Below are positions 43,351-52,236 of a stretch of 64,000 nt of DNA, piece by piece (within the stretch, counting starts at the first letter, position 1; the number at the start of each line of letters is the position of its first letter). This DNA is from DATFVA01 sp963747755 (GTDB lineage: Bacteria; Bacteroidota; Ignavibacteria; Ignavibacteriales; Ignavibacteriaceae). Both the position numbers and the translations under genes were made by a program. The notes under the pieces are model-generated. The model worked only from the letters and a program-made list of their open reading frames with translations. It did no database searches and was not told where the DNA came from. Location: NCBI GenBank assembly GCA_963747755.1, contig CAVVGK010000008.1:1-64000 (forward strand), in the 5' to 3' direction.

Positions 43351-43899
43351 ATGAACATTATACTGGATCTACTTGGTGCCTCTTTGATCGGAGGCCTTGT
43401 AATGCTGCTGGTTGTAAATCTTAATGCTTATTCACAGGAAACAAAGTTTGCCTCAGATGCAGATCTGCGGCTGCAGCAGGATGCGAAGACTCTCGCTGAA
43501 ATAATAAATGACGACCTGCGAAAAATCGGGTATAAATATACAGGCACCGCTATTACTGAAGCAAATCAGCAGAGAATTTCATTTAAGGGAGATATAAATA
43601 ATGACGGCAGCATGGATCAGGTAACCTATTATTTGGGATCAAAAGCCGATGCAGCTGCTACTCCGAATCCTGACGATAGGATATTGTATAGGGTTGTCAA
43701 TAATGACACCATAGGCGGACCTACGCTTGGACTAACTGATCTCCGGTTTTCCTACCTCAATACCAATGAAAATGCTACATCTGATCCCGACAGCGTTTGT
43801 TACGTTAAAGCTGAGATATGGGTGGAGACAGTACTGCCTGTAGGCGGAGAATATCCCTTTACTTACTGGGAATTGACAATAAATCCAAGGAACATTTGA
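43351..43899 (+). CDS. PulJ/GspJ-like pseudopilin-type protein, cassette 2 gene 2
   Basis: A 182-residue paralogue of the protein at 41012: MNIILDLLGASLIGG at the start, one transmembrane helix, then LRLQQDAKTLAEIINDDLRK, and the ending FTYWELTINPRNI, all aligned with copy 1. It starts ten bases after the previous gene and ends one base before the third gene. Confidence 0.75.
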   Translation: MNIILDLLGASLIGGLVMLLVVNLNAYSQETKFASDADLRLQQDAKTLAEIINDDLRKIGYKYTGTAITEANQQRISFKGDINNDGSMDQVTYYLGSKADAAATPNPDDRILYRVVNNDTIGGPTLGLTDLRFSYLNTNENATSDPDSVCYVKAEIWVETVLPVGGEYPFTYWELTINPRNI

Positions 43900-43900
43900 T

Positions 43901-44908
43901 ATGGGAAAAGGAATTTTAATACTTGTGGTAGGAGTGGCAGGATTGATTTCTCTGCTGATCGTTAACCTGAATGCTAACACTAACAGGAGTCTGGATACAA
44001 CGCTTGATATGTATAAAACAACACAGGCCAGACTGATCTCAAACTCAGGTATCGAGGTTTACCTCGAAAAAATGCGAAGGGATAAGGACCTTACCGGCCC
44101 TTTTGAGAATAATGAACTGCTTGGAGGTTCTTACAATTTATATATCTCAGGGCCTGATTCTGATCTGACAATCCGGTCGGTTGGCTATTATGAAGATAAG
44201 ATTCATACGAGTATAGTTAATGCTAAAAGAGAACCGGTTAAGATGCCGGGCGTTGGTGCGGCTTTGTATGTTTCCTCACACACGGTCTCGCTTAATCTTA
44301 ATGGTAACGTAGATGTTGATGGTAATGATCACGAAATGAATGGTGCGCCGGGAACCGAAACTGCGCTGCCCGGTGTAGGAGTAGATGATGCTGCAGACAG
44401 TGTCTATGTAATTGACAATGTTAAACCTAAAATTTCCAAAACTATTAAGGGTGAGGGCGGTGTTCCAAGTGTCCAGACTATTCCTGATACAACCGACTGG
44501 CTCGGGTTAACTGAAGATTTTATTTTTTCAGCTGATACAATATTAACAACAGGTACATATTCAAGCGGATCAGAATTTGGAACCGCCGATTGTCCGATTA
44601 TCACTTACTGTAACGGCAGTGTTGACTTTACAGATGCTACCGGGTACGGTATTATGATTATAAACGGTGATATAAATCTGAGCGGAAATTTTAATTATTA
44701 CGGCGTTGTTATCGTGTATGGTCAGTCAACAATCAGGTGCCAGGCTATCGGAAATAACTCTATCTATGGCGGTACAATACTGGTCGGTGATAATGTGTCG
44801 ATTGCTTCACAGGGTAATGCAGAGTTTTACTACAGCTGGAAGGCAATTCAGCTCGGTCAATTGAAACTGAAATCCTCACGGTTCGAAATATTGAGCTGGC
44901 TGGAGTAG
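43901..44908 (+). CDS. PilX/PulK-like membrane-anchored protein, cassette 2 gene 3
   Basis: A 335-residue paralogue of the protein at 41598: MGKGILILVVG, one helix, TTQARLISNSGIEVYLEKM, a GGSYNLYISG block and the C-terminal GIMIINGDINLSGNFNYYG and FEILSWLE. The central 120 residues have diverged most. A strong terminator follows at 44938, so this is the last gene of the unit. Confidence 0.75.
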   Translation: MGKGILILVVGVAGLISLLIVNLNANTNRSLDTTLDMYKTTQARLISNSGIEVYLEKMRRDKDLTGPFENNELLGGSYNLYISGPDSDLTIRSVGYYEDKIHTSIVNAKREPVKMPGVGAALYVSSHTVSLNLNGNVDVDGNDHEMNGAPGTETALPGVGVDDAADSVYVIDNVKPKISKTIKGEGGVPSVQTIPDTTDWLGLTEDFIFSADTILTTGTYSSGSEFGTADCPIITYCNGSVDFTDATGYGIMIINGDINLSGNFNYYGVVIVYGQSTIRCQAIGNNSIYGGTILVGDNVSIASQGNAEFYYSWKAIQLGQLKLKSSRFEILSWLE

Positions 44909-44937
44909 TAAAATTTTTCATCTATATTATTTTTCGA

Positions 44938-44966
44938 GGGAGCTTTATAAGTTCCCTTTTTTTTTT
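44938..44966 (+). terminator. Strong intrinsic terminator closing the pilin-like cassettes
   Basis: The stem GGGAGCTT (44938-44945) with AAGTTCCC (44949-44956), one G-U pair and a three-base loop, is followed by ten T residues. Confidence 0.9.
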
Positions 44967-45085
44967 AATTTTCTCTACACAGCGGTAATTATTTCTTTAT
45001 TTGCCTCACAAAAATGAATAATGTCTGCATTCCTCTAAAAATTCTAGGGGTATAGAAATTGAATGTATGTTTACGAACTTTTATG

Positions 45086-45286
45086 ATGGAGAAAAAAGAT
45101 AAGTTGCTAAATATGGATTACTTCGACAGGGACGGAAATAAGTGGTCAATTGAAAATGGTGACTGGAAAAGTCATCAGTCCAAATCCCGTACAGAAAGAA
45201 AGGTCCTGGCCGGATATAAGGCCGGTGGGGTCGCATTGCTCTTCATTGTCCTGGCTGTTGTTATTGCCTTCATGACTATCAATTAA
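45086..45286 (+). CDS. Small C-terminally anchored membrane protein
   Basis: Not recognised. A charged N-terminal part with YFDRDGNKWSIENGDWKSH, then one transmembrane helix (VALLFIVLAVVIAFMTI) at the C-terminus. The start is uncertain: ATG at 45083 or 45086, a TTG at 45059, or ATG at 45113 are all in frame, and none has a good ribosome-binding site. It lies between the cassette terminator and the convergent GroES-like gene. Confidence 0.5.
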   Translation: MEKKDKLLNMDYFDRDGNKWSIENGDWKSHQSKSRTERKVLAGYKAGGVALLFIVLAVVIAFMTIN

Positions 45287-45297
45287 GATTTACCCAT

Positions 45298-45675
45298 TTA
45301 AAAATCAGTCAGATCATCTCGTATGAGTAATAGAAGCGCCGATTGGGGAACAATCAGAAGTTTTTCTTTTTCAAATTCAATTTCAAAGGCTTCCTTACGG
45401 AGAAATATTGCCAGGTCTCCCTCCTTAGCCTGCAGCGGTATGTACCTTACCGAATCTCTTTTTTCTTTCCATGGTTCGTCATCCGGATTAGTACCGGTAG
45501 GATAACCGGGGCCAGCTTTAATAATGTAACCGCTCTGAATTTTATCCTTCTCGGAAACTCCGGGCGGAAGGTACAAACCGGAAACTGTTCTCTGAGATTC
45601 TTCTGTAGCCCTGACCAGCACCCTGTCCCCTACTACAATAAATTTATCTATGTTCTGCAATTTCATTACCATCAT
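45298..45675 (-). CDS. Divergent stand-alone GroES-like (cpn10) protein
   Basis: A 125-residue protein with the cpn10 pattern: VVGDRVLVRATEESQRTVSGLYLPP at the start and SGYIIKAGPGY in the middle, followed by an insertion with TGTNPDDEPWKEK and an end reading VPQSALLLLI instead of the usual functional C-terminus. Canonical GroES is about 95 residues and is encoded with groEL, which is absent here. It may be a specialised cochaperonin or a protein that has kept only the fold. Start is one of three clustered ATGs (45675, 45672, 45666). Confidence 0.8.
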   Translation of the reverse strand: MMVMKLQNIDKFIVVGDRVLVRATEESQRTVSGLYLPPGVSEKDKIQSGYIIKAGPGYPTGTNPDDEPWKEKRDSVRYIPLQAKEGDLAIFLRKEAFEIEFEKEKLLIVPQSALLLLIRDDLTDF

Positions 45676-45733
45676 ATAAATATTTCAATTCCTTTCACAA
45701 AGATAATTAAAGCCTTTGAAAGAAATGATATCA

Positions 45734-46861
45734 TTACCTGGTAGCGTTTATAAGAATCGGAATAAAACGGCTGATTAATGTATCCGGAATTATTTTTAAA
45801 TATGAATTACGCAGTATAATGCTTTGCACTATGCTTGCCGTGATCGTTCTTCCCGAGAATTGTTTATTCCATTTGGCTTTGTAAACTCGCTCAAGGTACC
45901 CGGTATCAATATGCGTTTCAGCTGCTTCCTTTATTATCTCCGAGGCTGTTTTGGCCGACAGAAAAGCCATTCCTATTCCGTCTCCCGCCAGTGGTGCAAT
46001 TATTTTTGCTGCGTCACCTATCATAATTATTCCATTTTTAATTAGTTCTTTTCTGCCGAAATAAATGCTGCCGGCTCCGTAAACTTCGTGCTGCCGGAGA
46101 TCGGGAACGTTATTATTAAATATTCCGGAAAGCTGTTTGTTTTCTTCAAACAATTGTGACAGGTGATCTGAAGGTGAAATCTTACTGTCCTTTTTTACAA
46201 GAAAACATATAGCAGCCTCTTCCCTGTTTACAGAATTTATGCCCAAATAAATATTATTTCCCACAAAGAGATAGACGCTGGAATCATCTATATTGGAGAG
46301 TTCATTTTTACAGACATGGAATTTTATTCCATAATAACCTGTTTTTTTTTCTGCATGTTTCCTCTGCAGTTTTTTATCCAGCTGATTGTATTTTCCGAAA
46401 GCTCCGATCAAAAACCTTGAGGATATTTCTTTCGTCTCTCCTTCGGTGTTTGCCCTGACAGTGAATCGCTCGCCTTCGTTTATAACCTCCTTAGCTTCGC
46501 CAGGCTGAAAAAGATAAACTCCTGAGCTTACAGCTTCTTTGAGGAGGAATTCATCGAACACCGAACGTTTGAGAGCAAAACTCTCAAAAGGCAGATCTGA
46601 ACGGAACTCACGGTTTCCTGGAATGAATCTAAATGATTTGATTCTATTTGGTTCCAGTGCAAGGAATTTTTTTTCCAGGTTAAAATGTCTTATCTGCTCA
46701 ATAACCTCAAGCGAAAGGAATTCACCGCATAAGGTTTCTCTTGGAAAGGTTTTTCGTTCTATGATTGCTGTTCTGAATCCGTTTCGTGAGAGATAAATTC
46801 CGGCTGCAGATCCGGCAGGACCCCCGCCGATTATGATGACGTCAAAATCAGGCTTACTCAT
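45734..46861 (-). CDS. FAD-dependent oxidoreductase (geranylgeranyl reductase/monooxygenase-like)
   Basis: A 375-residue flavoprotein with the N-terminal Rossmann motif VIIIGGGPAGSAAGIYLSR, the family's ETLCGEFLSLE block and the second FAD motif MIGDAAKIIAPLAGDGIGMA. It belongs to the group-A monooxygenase/geranylgeranyl reductase superfamily. Last gene of the type III PKS operon, overlapping the methyltransferase gene by eight bases. In comparable phenolic-lipid operons such a flavoprotein hydroxylates the aromatic ring. Confidence 0.88.
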   Translation of the reverse strand: MSKPDFDVIIIGGGPAGSAAGIYLSRNGFRTAIIERKTFPRETLCGEFLSLEVIEQIRHFNLEKKFLALEPNRIKSFRFIPGNREFRSDLPFESFALKRSVFDEFLLKEAVSSGVYLFQPGEAKEVINEGERFTVRANTEGETKEISSRFLIGAFGKYNQLDKKLQRKHAEKKTGYYGIKFHVCKNELSNIDDSSVYLFVGNNIYLGINSVNREEAAICFLVKKDSKISPSDHLSQLFEENKQLSGIFNNNVPDLRQHEVYGAGSIYFGRKELIKNGIIMIGDAAKIIAPLAGDGIGMAFLSAKTASEIIKEAAETHIDTGYLERVYKAKWNKQFSGRTITASIVQSIILRNSYLKIIPDTLISRFIPILINATR

Positions 46862-47537
46862 TTTGATCCCCCGGAATTACGACCAAAAACCTGAAAGCCC
46901 ACATCCGGTTTATTGTATAATTATTTATACCTGCCTGGTATAGTAATTTGACAAGTTCTCTCCTTGTAAAAGCTCTCCGGACGGATATGGGACCGTCATT
47001 CTTAACAAATGTACTGCGGGAGAATAACGTTGTAAGAAACCTTATCCCCGTATATGCCAGAATATTTCTTCTGAGATCGTTAATAATTATTCCTTTTCTT
47101 GAGATCACAAGGAAATATTTCAGCATCCGAATAATTTCCTCCTCGCTGAAATGATGCAGAAATAGTGAAACATGTATGATATCAAAACTTCTTGCCTTAA
47201 GCGGAAGATTAAGTGCATCAGCGCAAAGAATATTGTGTTCGGGATGCATGCTTTTCTGGTAATGACACGAATATTTGTTTAAATCGAGCGAGTAAATATT
47301 TAGATTGAATTCGTTATCTAAATCGTATAATATATCTGATCCCCCTCCGCCTATATCAAGAATTTTAATTTGTGAAGCTGCATCATAAAGGAAATATTCT
47401 ATTCCTTTTTTAGTGACGGCAATACCCCCAAGGAACCTGTTGATAGTATGAAGCTCTCCAATGGCATCCCTGATTCTTTCATCGTTAATGGAGAAATCAT
47501 CCATCATTTCCGGCGTTGAACTTTTTTTTAAGAACAT
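46854..47537 (-). CDS. Class I SAM-dependent methyltransferase of the type III PKS operon
   Basis: A 227-residue methyltransferase. The SAM-binding motif I is ILDIGGGGSDILYDL; the acidic end of strand 2 is YSLDLNKYS; post-motif FDIIHVSLFLHHFSEEE is also seen. I start it at the ATG at 47537, which overlaps the stop of the PKS gene (TGATG); an in-frame extension to 47600 lies inside that gene. It likely methylates the polyketide product. Confidence 0.88.
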   Translation of the reverse strand: MFLKKSSTPEMMDDFSINDERIRDAIGELHTINRFLGGIAVTKKGIEYFLYDAASQIKILDIGGGGSDILYDLDNEFNLNIYSLDLNKYSCHYQKSMHPEHNILCADALNLPLKARSFDIIHVSLFLHHFSEEEIIRMLKYFLVISRKGIIINDLRRNILAYTGIRFLTTLFSRSTFVKNDGPISVRRAFTRRELVKLLYQAGINNYTINRMWAFRFLVVIPGDQNE

Positions 47538-48625
47538 CAGAGTCCCCTGAATAATGCGGTTTCCATTGTAAGTCCGGGACCGAAAGCAACTGCACAGCAC
47601 AACTCATCCTTCTTTACTTTGCCGGAATTCATTATCTCCTTAAGAACGAATAAAATGGACGCAGAGGATAAATTTCCGAAGTTCATCAGCACATTGCGGG
47701 AGGGGACCATCTGGGTATCTGTGAGCTGCAGACCCGACTGCAAAGAGTCGAGTATTGCTCTACCGCCAGGATGAAGTGCCCAGTGCTTCACTGAATTTAT
47801 ATCAATATCATGCTCCTCAAATTGTTTTTTGAGTGCAGGAACTGCTTCGTTCAAAATTATTCTGGGAAGGTCGGATGATAGCATCATTTCAAACCCTGAA
47901 TTCCCGATCTTCCAACCCATATACTTAGAAGAATCTTTAAACAGGATGGAGTCAGTTCTTATTAAATCTAGCTTCCCCTCCTGGCTGTATTTGGAGGAAT
48001 TAGAGAATAAAGCGGCTGCACATCCGTCGGCAAAGATGAGATTAGCCAGGATGTTGTCCCGGCTTGGTTCTGTCTGCAGATGCAGACTGCATAACTCAAC
48101 TGAAATAAGCAGAATATTGCTTTCCTTTGAGTTACTCATAGGCTGCAGAACTGAGTCCATCCCAATAAGTGAAGCTGCACAGCCCATAAACCCGATATTC
48201 ATTCGCTTTATCTCAAAAGGAAAATTAAATTCATTTATCAGGTAGTAGTCTATGCCGGGAGCAAAGAATCCTGTACAGCTGATAGTAATCATTTTATTTA
48301 GCTCTTCGGAATGGAAGTTTGTCTTACTGATAATTTTCTCAACAGCATTTTTAGTGAGTATCTTCGCCCACTTTTCATATTCATCCATTCGCTTCTTTGT
48401 ATCAGGCGAAATATAGCTGCCGTTAGATGAATAAAATCTTTCGTCTGCATCCTGTTCTGCATCAGAAATAACAATTGCACGGTTGTCAATCCCGGAATGC
48501 AGGGCGGCTATATCGATTAATCTTGATGCGGCATTACTTCCTGTCATCCGCTTTTTAAGTTCAGATGCAGCTTTTTCCTGTGTTACGATGTAAGGCGGAG
48601 AGGCGGTTTCAATATCTATCAGCAT
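47537..48625 (-). CDS. Type III polyketide synthase (chalcone/stilbene synthase family)
   Basis: A 362-residue homodimeric ketosynthase-type enzyme. The catalytic triad is Cys149 in IGFMGCAAS, His285 in WALHPGGR and Asn318 in NFGNLSSAS, in the order and spacing of the family; GFGPG-loop equivalent is VAFGPGLTMET at the C-terminus. Bacterial homologues make alkylresorcinols, alkylpyrones or tetrahydroxynaphthalene from acyl-CoA and malonyl-CoA. Followed by a coupled methyltransferase and a flavoprotein, the same three enzyme types as the srsABC operon of Streptomyces. Confidence 0.94.
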   Translation of the reverse strand: MLIDIETASPPYIVTQEKAASELKKRMTGSNAASRLIDIAALHSGIDNRAIVISDAEQDADERFYSSNGSYISPDTKKRMDEYEKWAKILTKNAVEKIISKTNFHSEELNKMITISCTGFFAPGIDYYLINEFNFPFEIKRMNIGFMGCAASLIGMDSVLQPMSNSKESNILLISVELCSLHLQTEPSRDNILANLIFADGCAAALFSNSSKYSQEGKLDLIRTDSILFKDSSKYMGWKIGNSGFEMMLSSDLPRIILNEAVPALKKQFEEHDIDINSVKHWALHPGGRAILDSLQSGLQLTDTQMVPSRNVLMNFGNLSSASILFVLKEIMNSGKVKKDELCCAVAFGPGLTMETALFRGL

Positions 48626-48770
48626 AATTTCTTTCTTTAATTAATCTTCAGTATGAATTATAAGAACAAAGTGATTCAGTAATTTTGTTCCTTATCGCAA
48701 TATTTCAATTTACATTTGTTTCTGCTTAAATTTGAACGATATAAAACTAGTTTAAAAATAATAGTATAAT

Positions 48771-49367
48771 ATGAATGAATTTTGGGATATTAGGTATTCT
48801 TCGGATGAATTCGTGTATGGAGTTGAACCGAATGAGTTCTTTAAATCGGAGATAGATAAACTAACTCCCGGCAAACTTCTTGCATTAGCTGAAGGAGAAG
48901 GGAGAAACGGGATTTATGCGGCAGGCCTGGGATGGGGAGTTGACGCAGTCGACTTCAGTGCCGTGGCAAAAGAGAAAGCCCTGAAACTGGCTGCTGAGAA
49001 GAATCTTCAAATAAACTATACTATAGCAAATTTGGGCGATTTCCTGCCGCCTGCTGATACATACGATGCTGTCTCAATAATATTTATGCATTTGAATGCA
49101 GAATTATCAAAAGTTGTACATAAAAGAGCTGCCGACTCCCTGAAAAAAGGGGGAAGAATAATAATGGAAGTTTATGCCAAGGAGCAGCTTGGAAAAGACT
49201 CGGGCGGTCCGCAGAATTATGATATGCTTTATTCACCGGAAGAAATAGAAGAAAACTTTAAAGGATTGAATACCGCAAAGTTATCTAAGGAATATGTTCA
49301 CCTGAATGAGAGTAAATATCATATAGGCGAAGCAGTGGTAATCAGGTATGTAGGTGTTAAGGAATAA
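48771..49367 (+). CDS. Class I SAM-dependent methyltransferase (TehB-like)
   Basis: A 198-residue methyltransferase starting MNEFWDIRYSSDEFVYGVEPNEF, an opening shared by many small TehB-like/UbiE-like enzymes. Motif I is LALAEGEGRNGIYAAGLG, and AVDFSAVAKEKALKLA is the strand-2 region. Substrate unknown. Its stop overlaps the start of the glycosyltransferase gene (TAATG), so the two are translated together. Confidence 0.88.
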   Translation: MNEFWDIRYSSDEFVYGVEPNEFFKSEIDKLTPGKLLALAEGEGRNGIYAAGLGWGVDAVDFSAVAKEKALKLAAEKNLQINYTIANLGDFLPPADTYDAVSIIFMHLNAELSKVVHKRAADSLKKGGRIIMEVYAKEQLGKDSGGPQNYDMLYSPEEIEENFKGLNTAKLSKEYVHLNESKYHIGEAVVIRYVGVKE

Positions 49368-50635
49368 TGAAAAAAGTCCTGTTTATAACATATTTCTGGC
49401 CTCCCTCAGGTAAGGCAACTCTTCACTGGCCTCTTAATATTATTAAATACCTTCCTTCATCAGGATGGCAGCCCGAAGTACTGACTGTAGAGAACGAATC
49501 GTTCACACAAAAGGACGAGAGTCTGATGAAAGAGGTTGATCCCGGTCTTAAAGTATATAAATCGAAAGCTCTTGAGCCTTTCGACATATACAGACGATTC
49601 ACCGGGAAGGAGAAGGAGGAACAACTTGTAGCTTCCGAAACTATTTCTATGGAAAATAAAAGCCTGCCGCATAAATTGTCTATCTGGATAAGGATGAATG
49701 TTTTTGTTCCGGATGCAAGGATAGGCTGGTATTGGTCAGCCGTGAAAAAAGGGAAAGAGATACTTGAACAAGATAACTTCTCTGCGATCGTCACTATAGG
49801 TCCTCCGCACAGCACTCATCTTATAGGTATGAAGCTCAGTAAAGTATATTCGATACCATACATTCCCGTTTTAATAGATCCTTGGGTAGATATCATCTAT
49901 TACAGGAATTTTAGAAGAAGCTCCCCTACCCTCGCACTTGATAATTACCTGGAAAAATCTGTTATGTCCCAAGCGTCTTCAGTAGTTTTCGTAACGAAAT
50001 CGACGCTCGAAGATTACATCAGGAAATATCCTTTTATTAAAGATAAATCCAATGTTCTTTACTGGGGTTATAACGAAGAAAATTTTACAGGGGCTAAGGT
50101 GGAAAGCGTTAGTAAGGATTATAAACTTTTAATACATGCCGGGAATATTTTTGATTATCAGAACCCACCTTATTTGTGGAAAAGACTGAAGGAAATCAAG
50201 AATAAGGAGAAGATAAGGATTAAGTTTATCGGAACTGTTAGTCCTGTTATAAAAAACGAAATCGAGAACAACGGACTTTCCGGCATCACAGAGTTTGCCG
50301 GCTTCCTGCCATACAAAGAAATGCTGAACTCGCTGATGCAGGCTGACTACCTGCTGGTATGTGCAACAGAGAAGCGACACGTTCCGGGAAAATTATTCGA
50401 ATACCTGAGAGCAGGCAAACCAATATTAGCCTTCGGTGACGATAATGCGGAGGTTAAGAGTATATTAGATAAGACAAAAAGCGGGATGATTTTCGCCTAC
50501 AATGAAGACCCCGAAGAATTTTTTAATAAGGCATATACCTTTAATACCGATTTACAGATTGTAAAAGAATTCGCCCGCAGAAACATCGCCACCACCTTCG
50601 CCCTGCTTCTAAACCGCCACCTAAAACCCAGCTAA
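49367..50635 (+). CDS. Glycosyltransferase, GT4-like
   Basis: A 422-residue GT-B fold glycosyltransferase. The N-terminal domain starts VLFITYFWPPSGKATLHWP; the C-terminal donor-binding domain has LLIHAGNIFDYQNP, KLFEYLRAGKPILAFGDDNAE with the conserved Glu. Probably cytoplasmic, adding a sugar to a lipid-linked glycan. First clear glycan gene of the 49-63 kb region. Confidence 0.88.
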   Translation: MKKVLFITYFWPPSGKATLHWPLNIIKYLPSSGWQPEVLTVENESFTQKDESLMKEVDPGLKVYKSKALEPFDIYRRFTGKEKEEQLVASETISMENKSLPHKLSIWIRMNVFVPDARIGWYWSAVKKGKEILEQDNFSAIVTIGPPHSTHLIGMKLSKVYSIPYIPVLIDPWVDIIYYRNFRRSSPTLALDNYLEKSVMSQASSVVFVTKSTLEDYIRKYPFIKDKSNVLYWGYNEENFTGAKVESVSKDYKLLIHAGNIFDYQNPPYLWKRLKEIKNKEKIRIKFIGTVSPVIKNEIENNGLSGITEFAGFLPYKEMLNSLMQADYLLVCATEKRHVPGKLFEYLRAGKPILAFGDDNAEVKSILDKTKSGMIFAYNEDPEEFFNKAYTFNTDLQIVKEFARRNIATTFALLLNRHLKPS

Positions 50636-50673
50636 TCATTGCCGCAAGTTACCTAGCGGTTTTCATAAAAAAA

Positions 50674-50691
50674 CCCCGCCAACTGACGGGG
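50674..50691 (-). terminator. Intrinsic terminator of the beta-propeller lipoprotein gene
   Basis: The five-base GC stem CCCCG/CGGGG with an eight-base loop is followed on the minus strand by seven T residues; it lies 26 bases after the stop codon of the gene at 50717. Confidence 0.75.
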
Positions 50692-50716
50692 CTGAAACTT
50701 CAAATCGTGGGAGGCT

Positions 50717-52027
50717 CTACTGAATGGCTACGCCTAAATGCATTAGAGAATTATAATCTGTTCCTGTATAATACAAGCGATAATGATTATCAATTTTTCC
50801 GAAGAACGGATAACTTATTTTAGAAGTCCACCCGTTATGTACATCTGATAATGTAAAAACTGGGTTTTCCTGATCTTTATTCCAATTAATTCCATCCGTG
50901 GAATACGCAATCCCTATTGCGTTTTGAGCTCCGTTCCCATACACCATTTTATAACTATTATTTTCTTCTATTATAGAAGGGTACCTTACACTATTCCCCT
51001 CCCAGTATTGATCTGGGGATATTATCGGGTTATTAGGATATCTTGTCCAATTTATACCATCAGTAGATGTTGCAATGTTAATTACGAATACATAATTATT
51101 AGCAGGGGCGGAGTCATAATACATATAATAAATTCCGTTATTCTTAATTATTCCATGAACACCTAAGAAATATTCAGAATAATTTGCCAGTAAGACTGGA
51201 TTAGGGTTCTTAACCCAGTTTATCCCATCAGACGAAGTAGCTAATCCGATTTGCCTCATTCCATACAACGGGTGATCATCGCAGCCAACATAATATAAAT
51301 TATATATTCCATCTTCTTTATAAACATAGCCCATACCAACGGTATAACTATCCCATGTTCCTGGTTCCCCGGCAGTTAACACAGGATTTGGCGAGGCTAT
51401 CTCCCAAGAAAAACCATCAGTTGATTCTGCATAGCTAATATCTCCATATCCTGAATAGTACAGGTTCATGAACCACATTTTATATTTATTTTCATCATAC
51501 ATAACCTGCGCCTGGCTAACACCTAAAGTAGAATAAGGGATTTGATTTACTCTGAATATGGGATTATTCTGATAATCTATCCAGTTTGTATTAGCCGGAA
51601 CACCCCAATTAACATATATATAAATATTTCCGTAACCGGCCCCGGTGGGTTCGAGAGTCAGAAACACATCAGTTGTTCTCCCGGCGAGGATATTGACGTC
51701 TGTCTCTCCCGTGTACACAACAATATTTTCTTCATCGGATGCATCAACTTTCAAATGCCAGCCTCCCGCGGCTATGTCAGAGAATGTTATATCTGCTGTA
51801 GTATCGGAGATGAAATTAAGTGATCCGCTCAACGTGTCGAACCCCTCCCTTGTAAGATATGCTGATACGCTGATTACATTGTCCGGTTTATGAACTCTGT
51901 CGATATTCAGTGATATGCCTCCCTGCTGTGTTTCTTCCGGTACAATTGGTATATCTGATGAGCAGCTATTTAATAATAGTGAAAACGAAAAAAAAGAAAA
52001 GATTACGAAAGGAATGATCTTTTTCAT
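50717..52027 (-). CDS. Lipoprotein with Ig-like domain and five-bladed-propeller (GH43/GH32-like) repeats
   Basis: A 436-residue lipoprotein. The signal peptide ends in the lipobox LLNSC (Cys22 from ATG 52027). A beta-sandwich region (about 35-135) precedes four to five repeats with the motif STDGINW or variants (ESTDGFSW, SSDGINW, STDGINW) and YxxYYxG, which form a beta propeller as in glycoside hydrolases of families 43/32/68/130. Catalytic residues could not be placed, so it may bind rather than cut glycans. I use the ATG at 52027 (GGGG upstream) and not the TTG at 52039. Confidence 0.8.
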   Translation of the reverse strand: MKKIIPFVIFSFFSFSLLLNSCSSDIPIVPEETQQGGISLNIDRVHKPDNVISVSAYLTREGFDTLSGSLNFISDTTADITFSDIAAGGWHLKVDASDEENIVVYTGETDVNILAGRTTDVFLTLEPTGAGYGNIYIYVNWGVPANTNWIDYQNNPIFRVNQIPYSTLGVSQAQVMYDENKYKMWFMNLYYSGYGDISYAESTDGFSWEIASPNPVLTAGEPGTWDSYTVGMGYVYKEDGIYNLYYVGCDDHPLYGMRQIGLATSSDGINWVKNPNPVLLANYSEYFLGVHGIIKNNGIYYMYYDSAPANNYVFVINIATSTDGINWTRYPNNPIISPDQYWEGNSVRYPSIIEENNSYKMVYGNGAQNAIGIAYSTDGINWNKDQENPVFTLSDVHNGWTSKISYPFFGKIDNHYRLYYTGTDYNSLMHLGVAIQ

Positions 52028-52204
52028 TTTGAGCCCCAATCTGCCTGTTGTAAGAAAGTTATTACGTATCTAAAAATGATGAATTTTTGTTTCAGAAGCA
52101 ATAAACTTTTTATTATTTTTAGGTTACCTTATTTCATCAAATACGGCTTCACCTTATGATTTTGGATATTTTTATGTTGAAATTCACTTTATATTTTTTG
52201 TAAC

Positions 52205-52216
52205 CTAAACGTTTAG
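52205..52216. promoter_or_regulatory. 12-base palindrome, possible operator
   Basis: CTAAACGTTTAG is a perfect palindrome 20 bases before the start codon of the methyltransferase gene at 52237, a position where a repressor site or hairpin could control the following glycan genes. No regulator is adjacent. Confidence 0.3.
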
Positions 52217-52236
52217 AACTTAGTCTCGTATATTCA

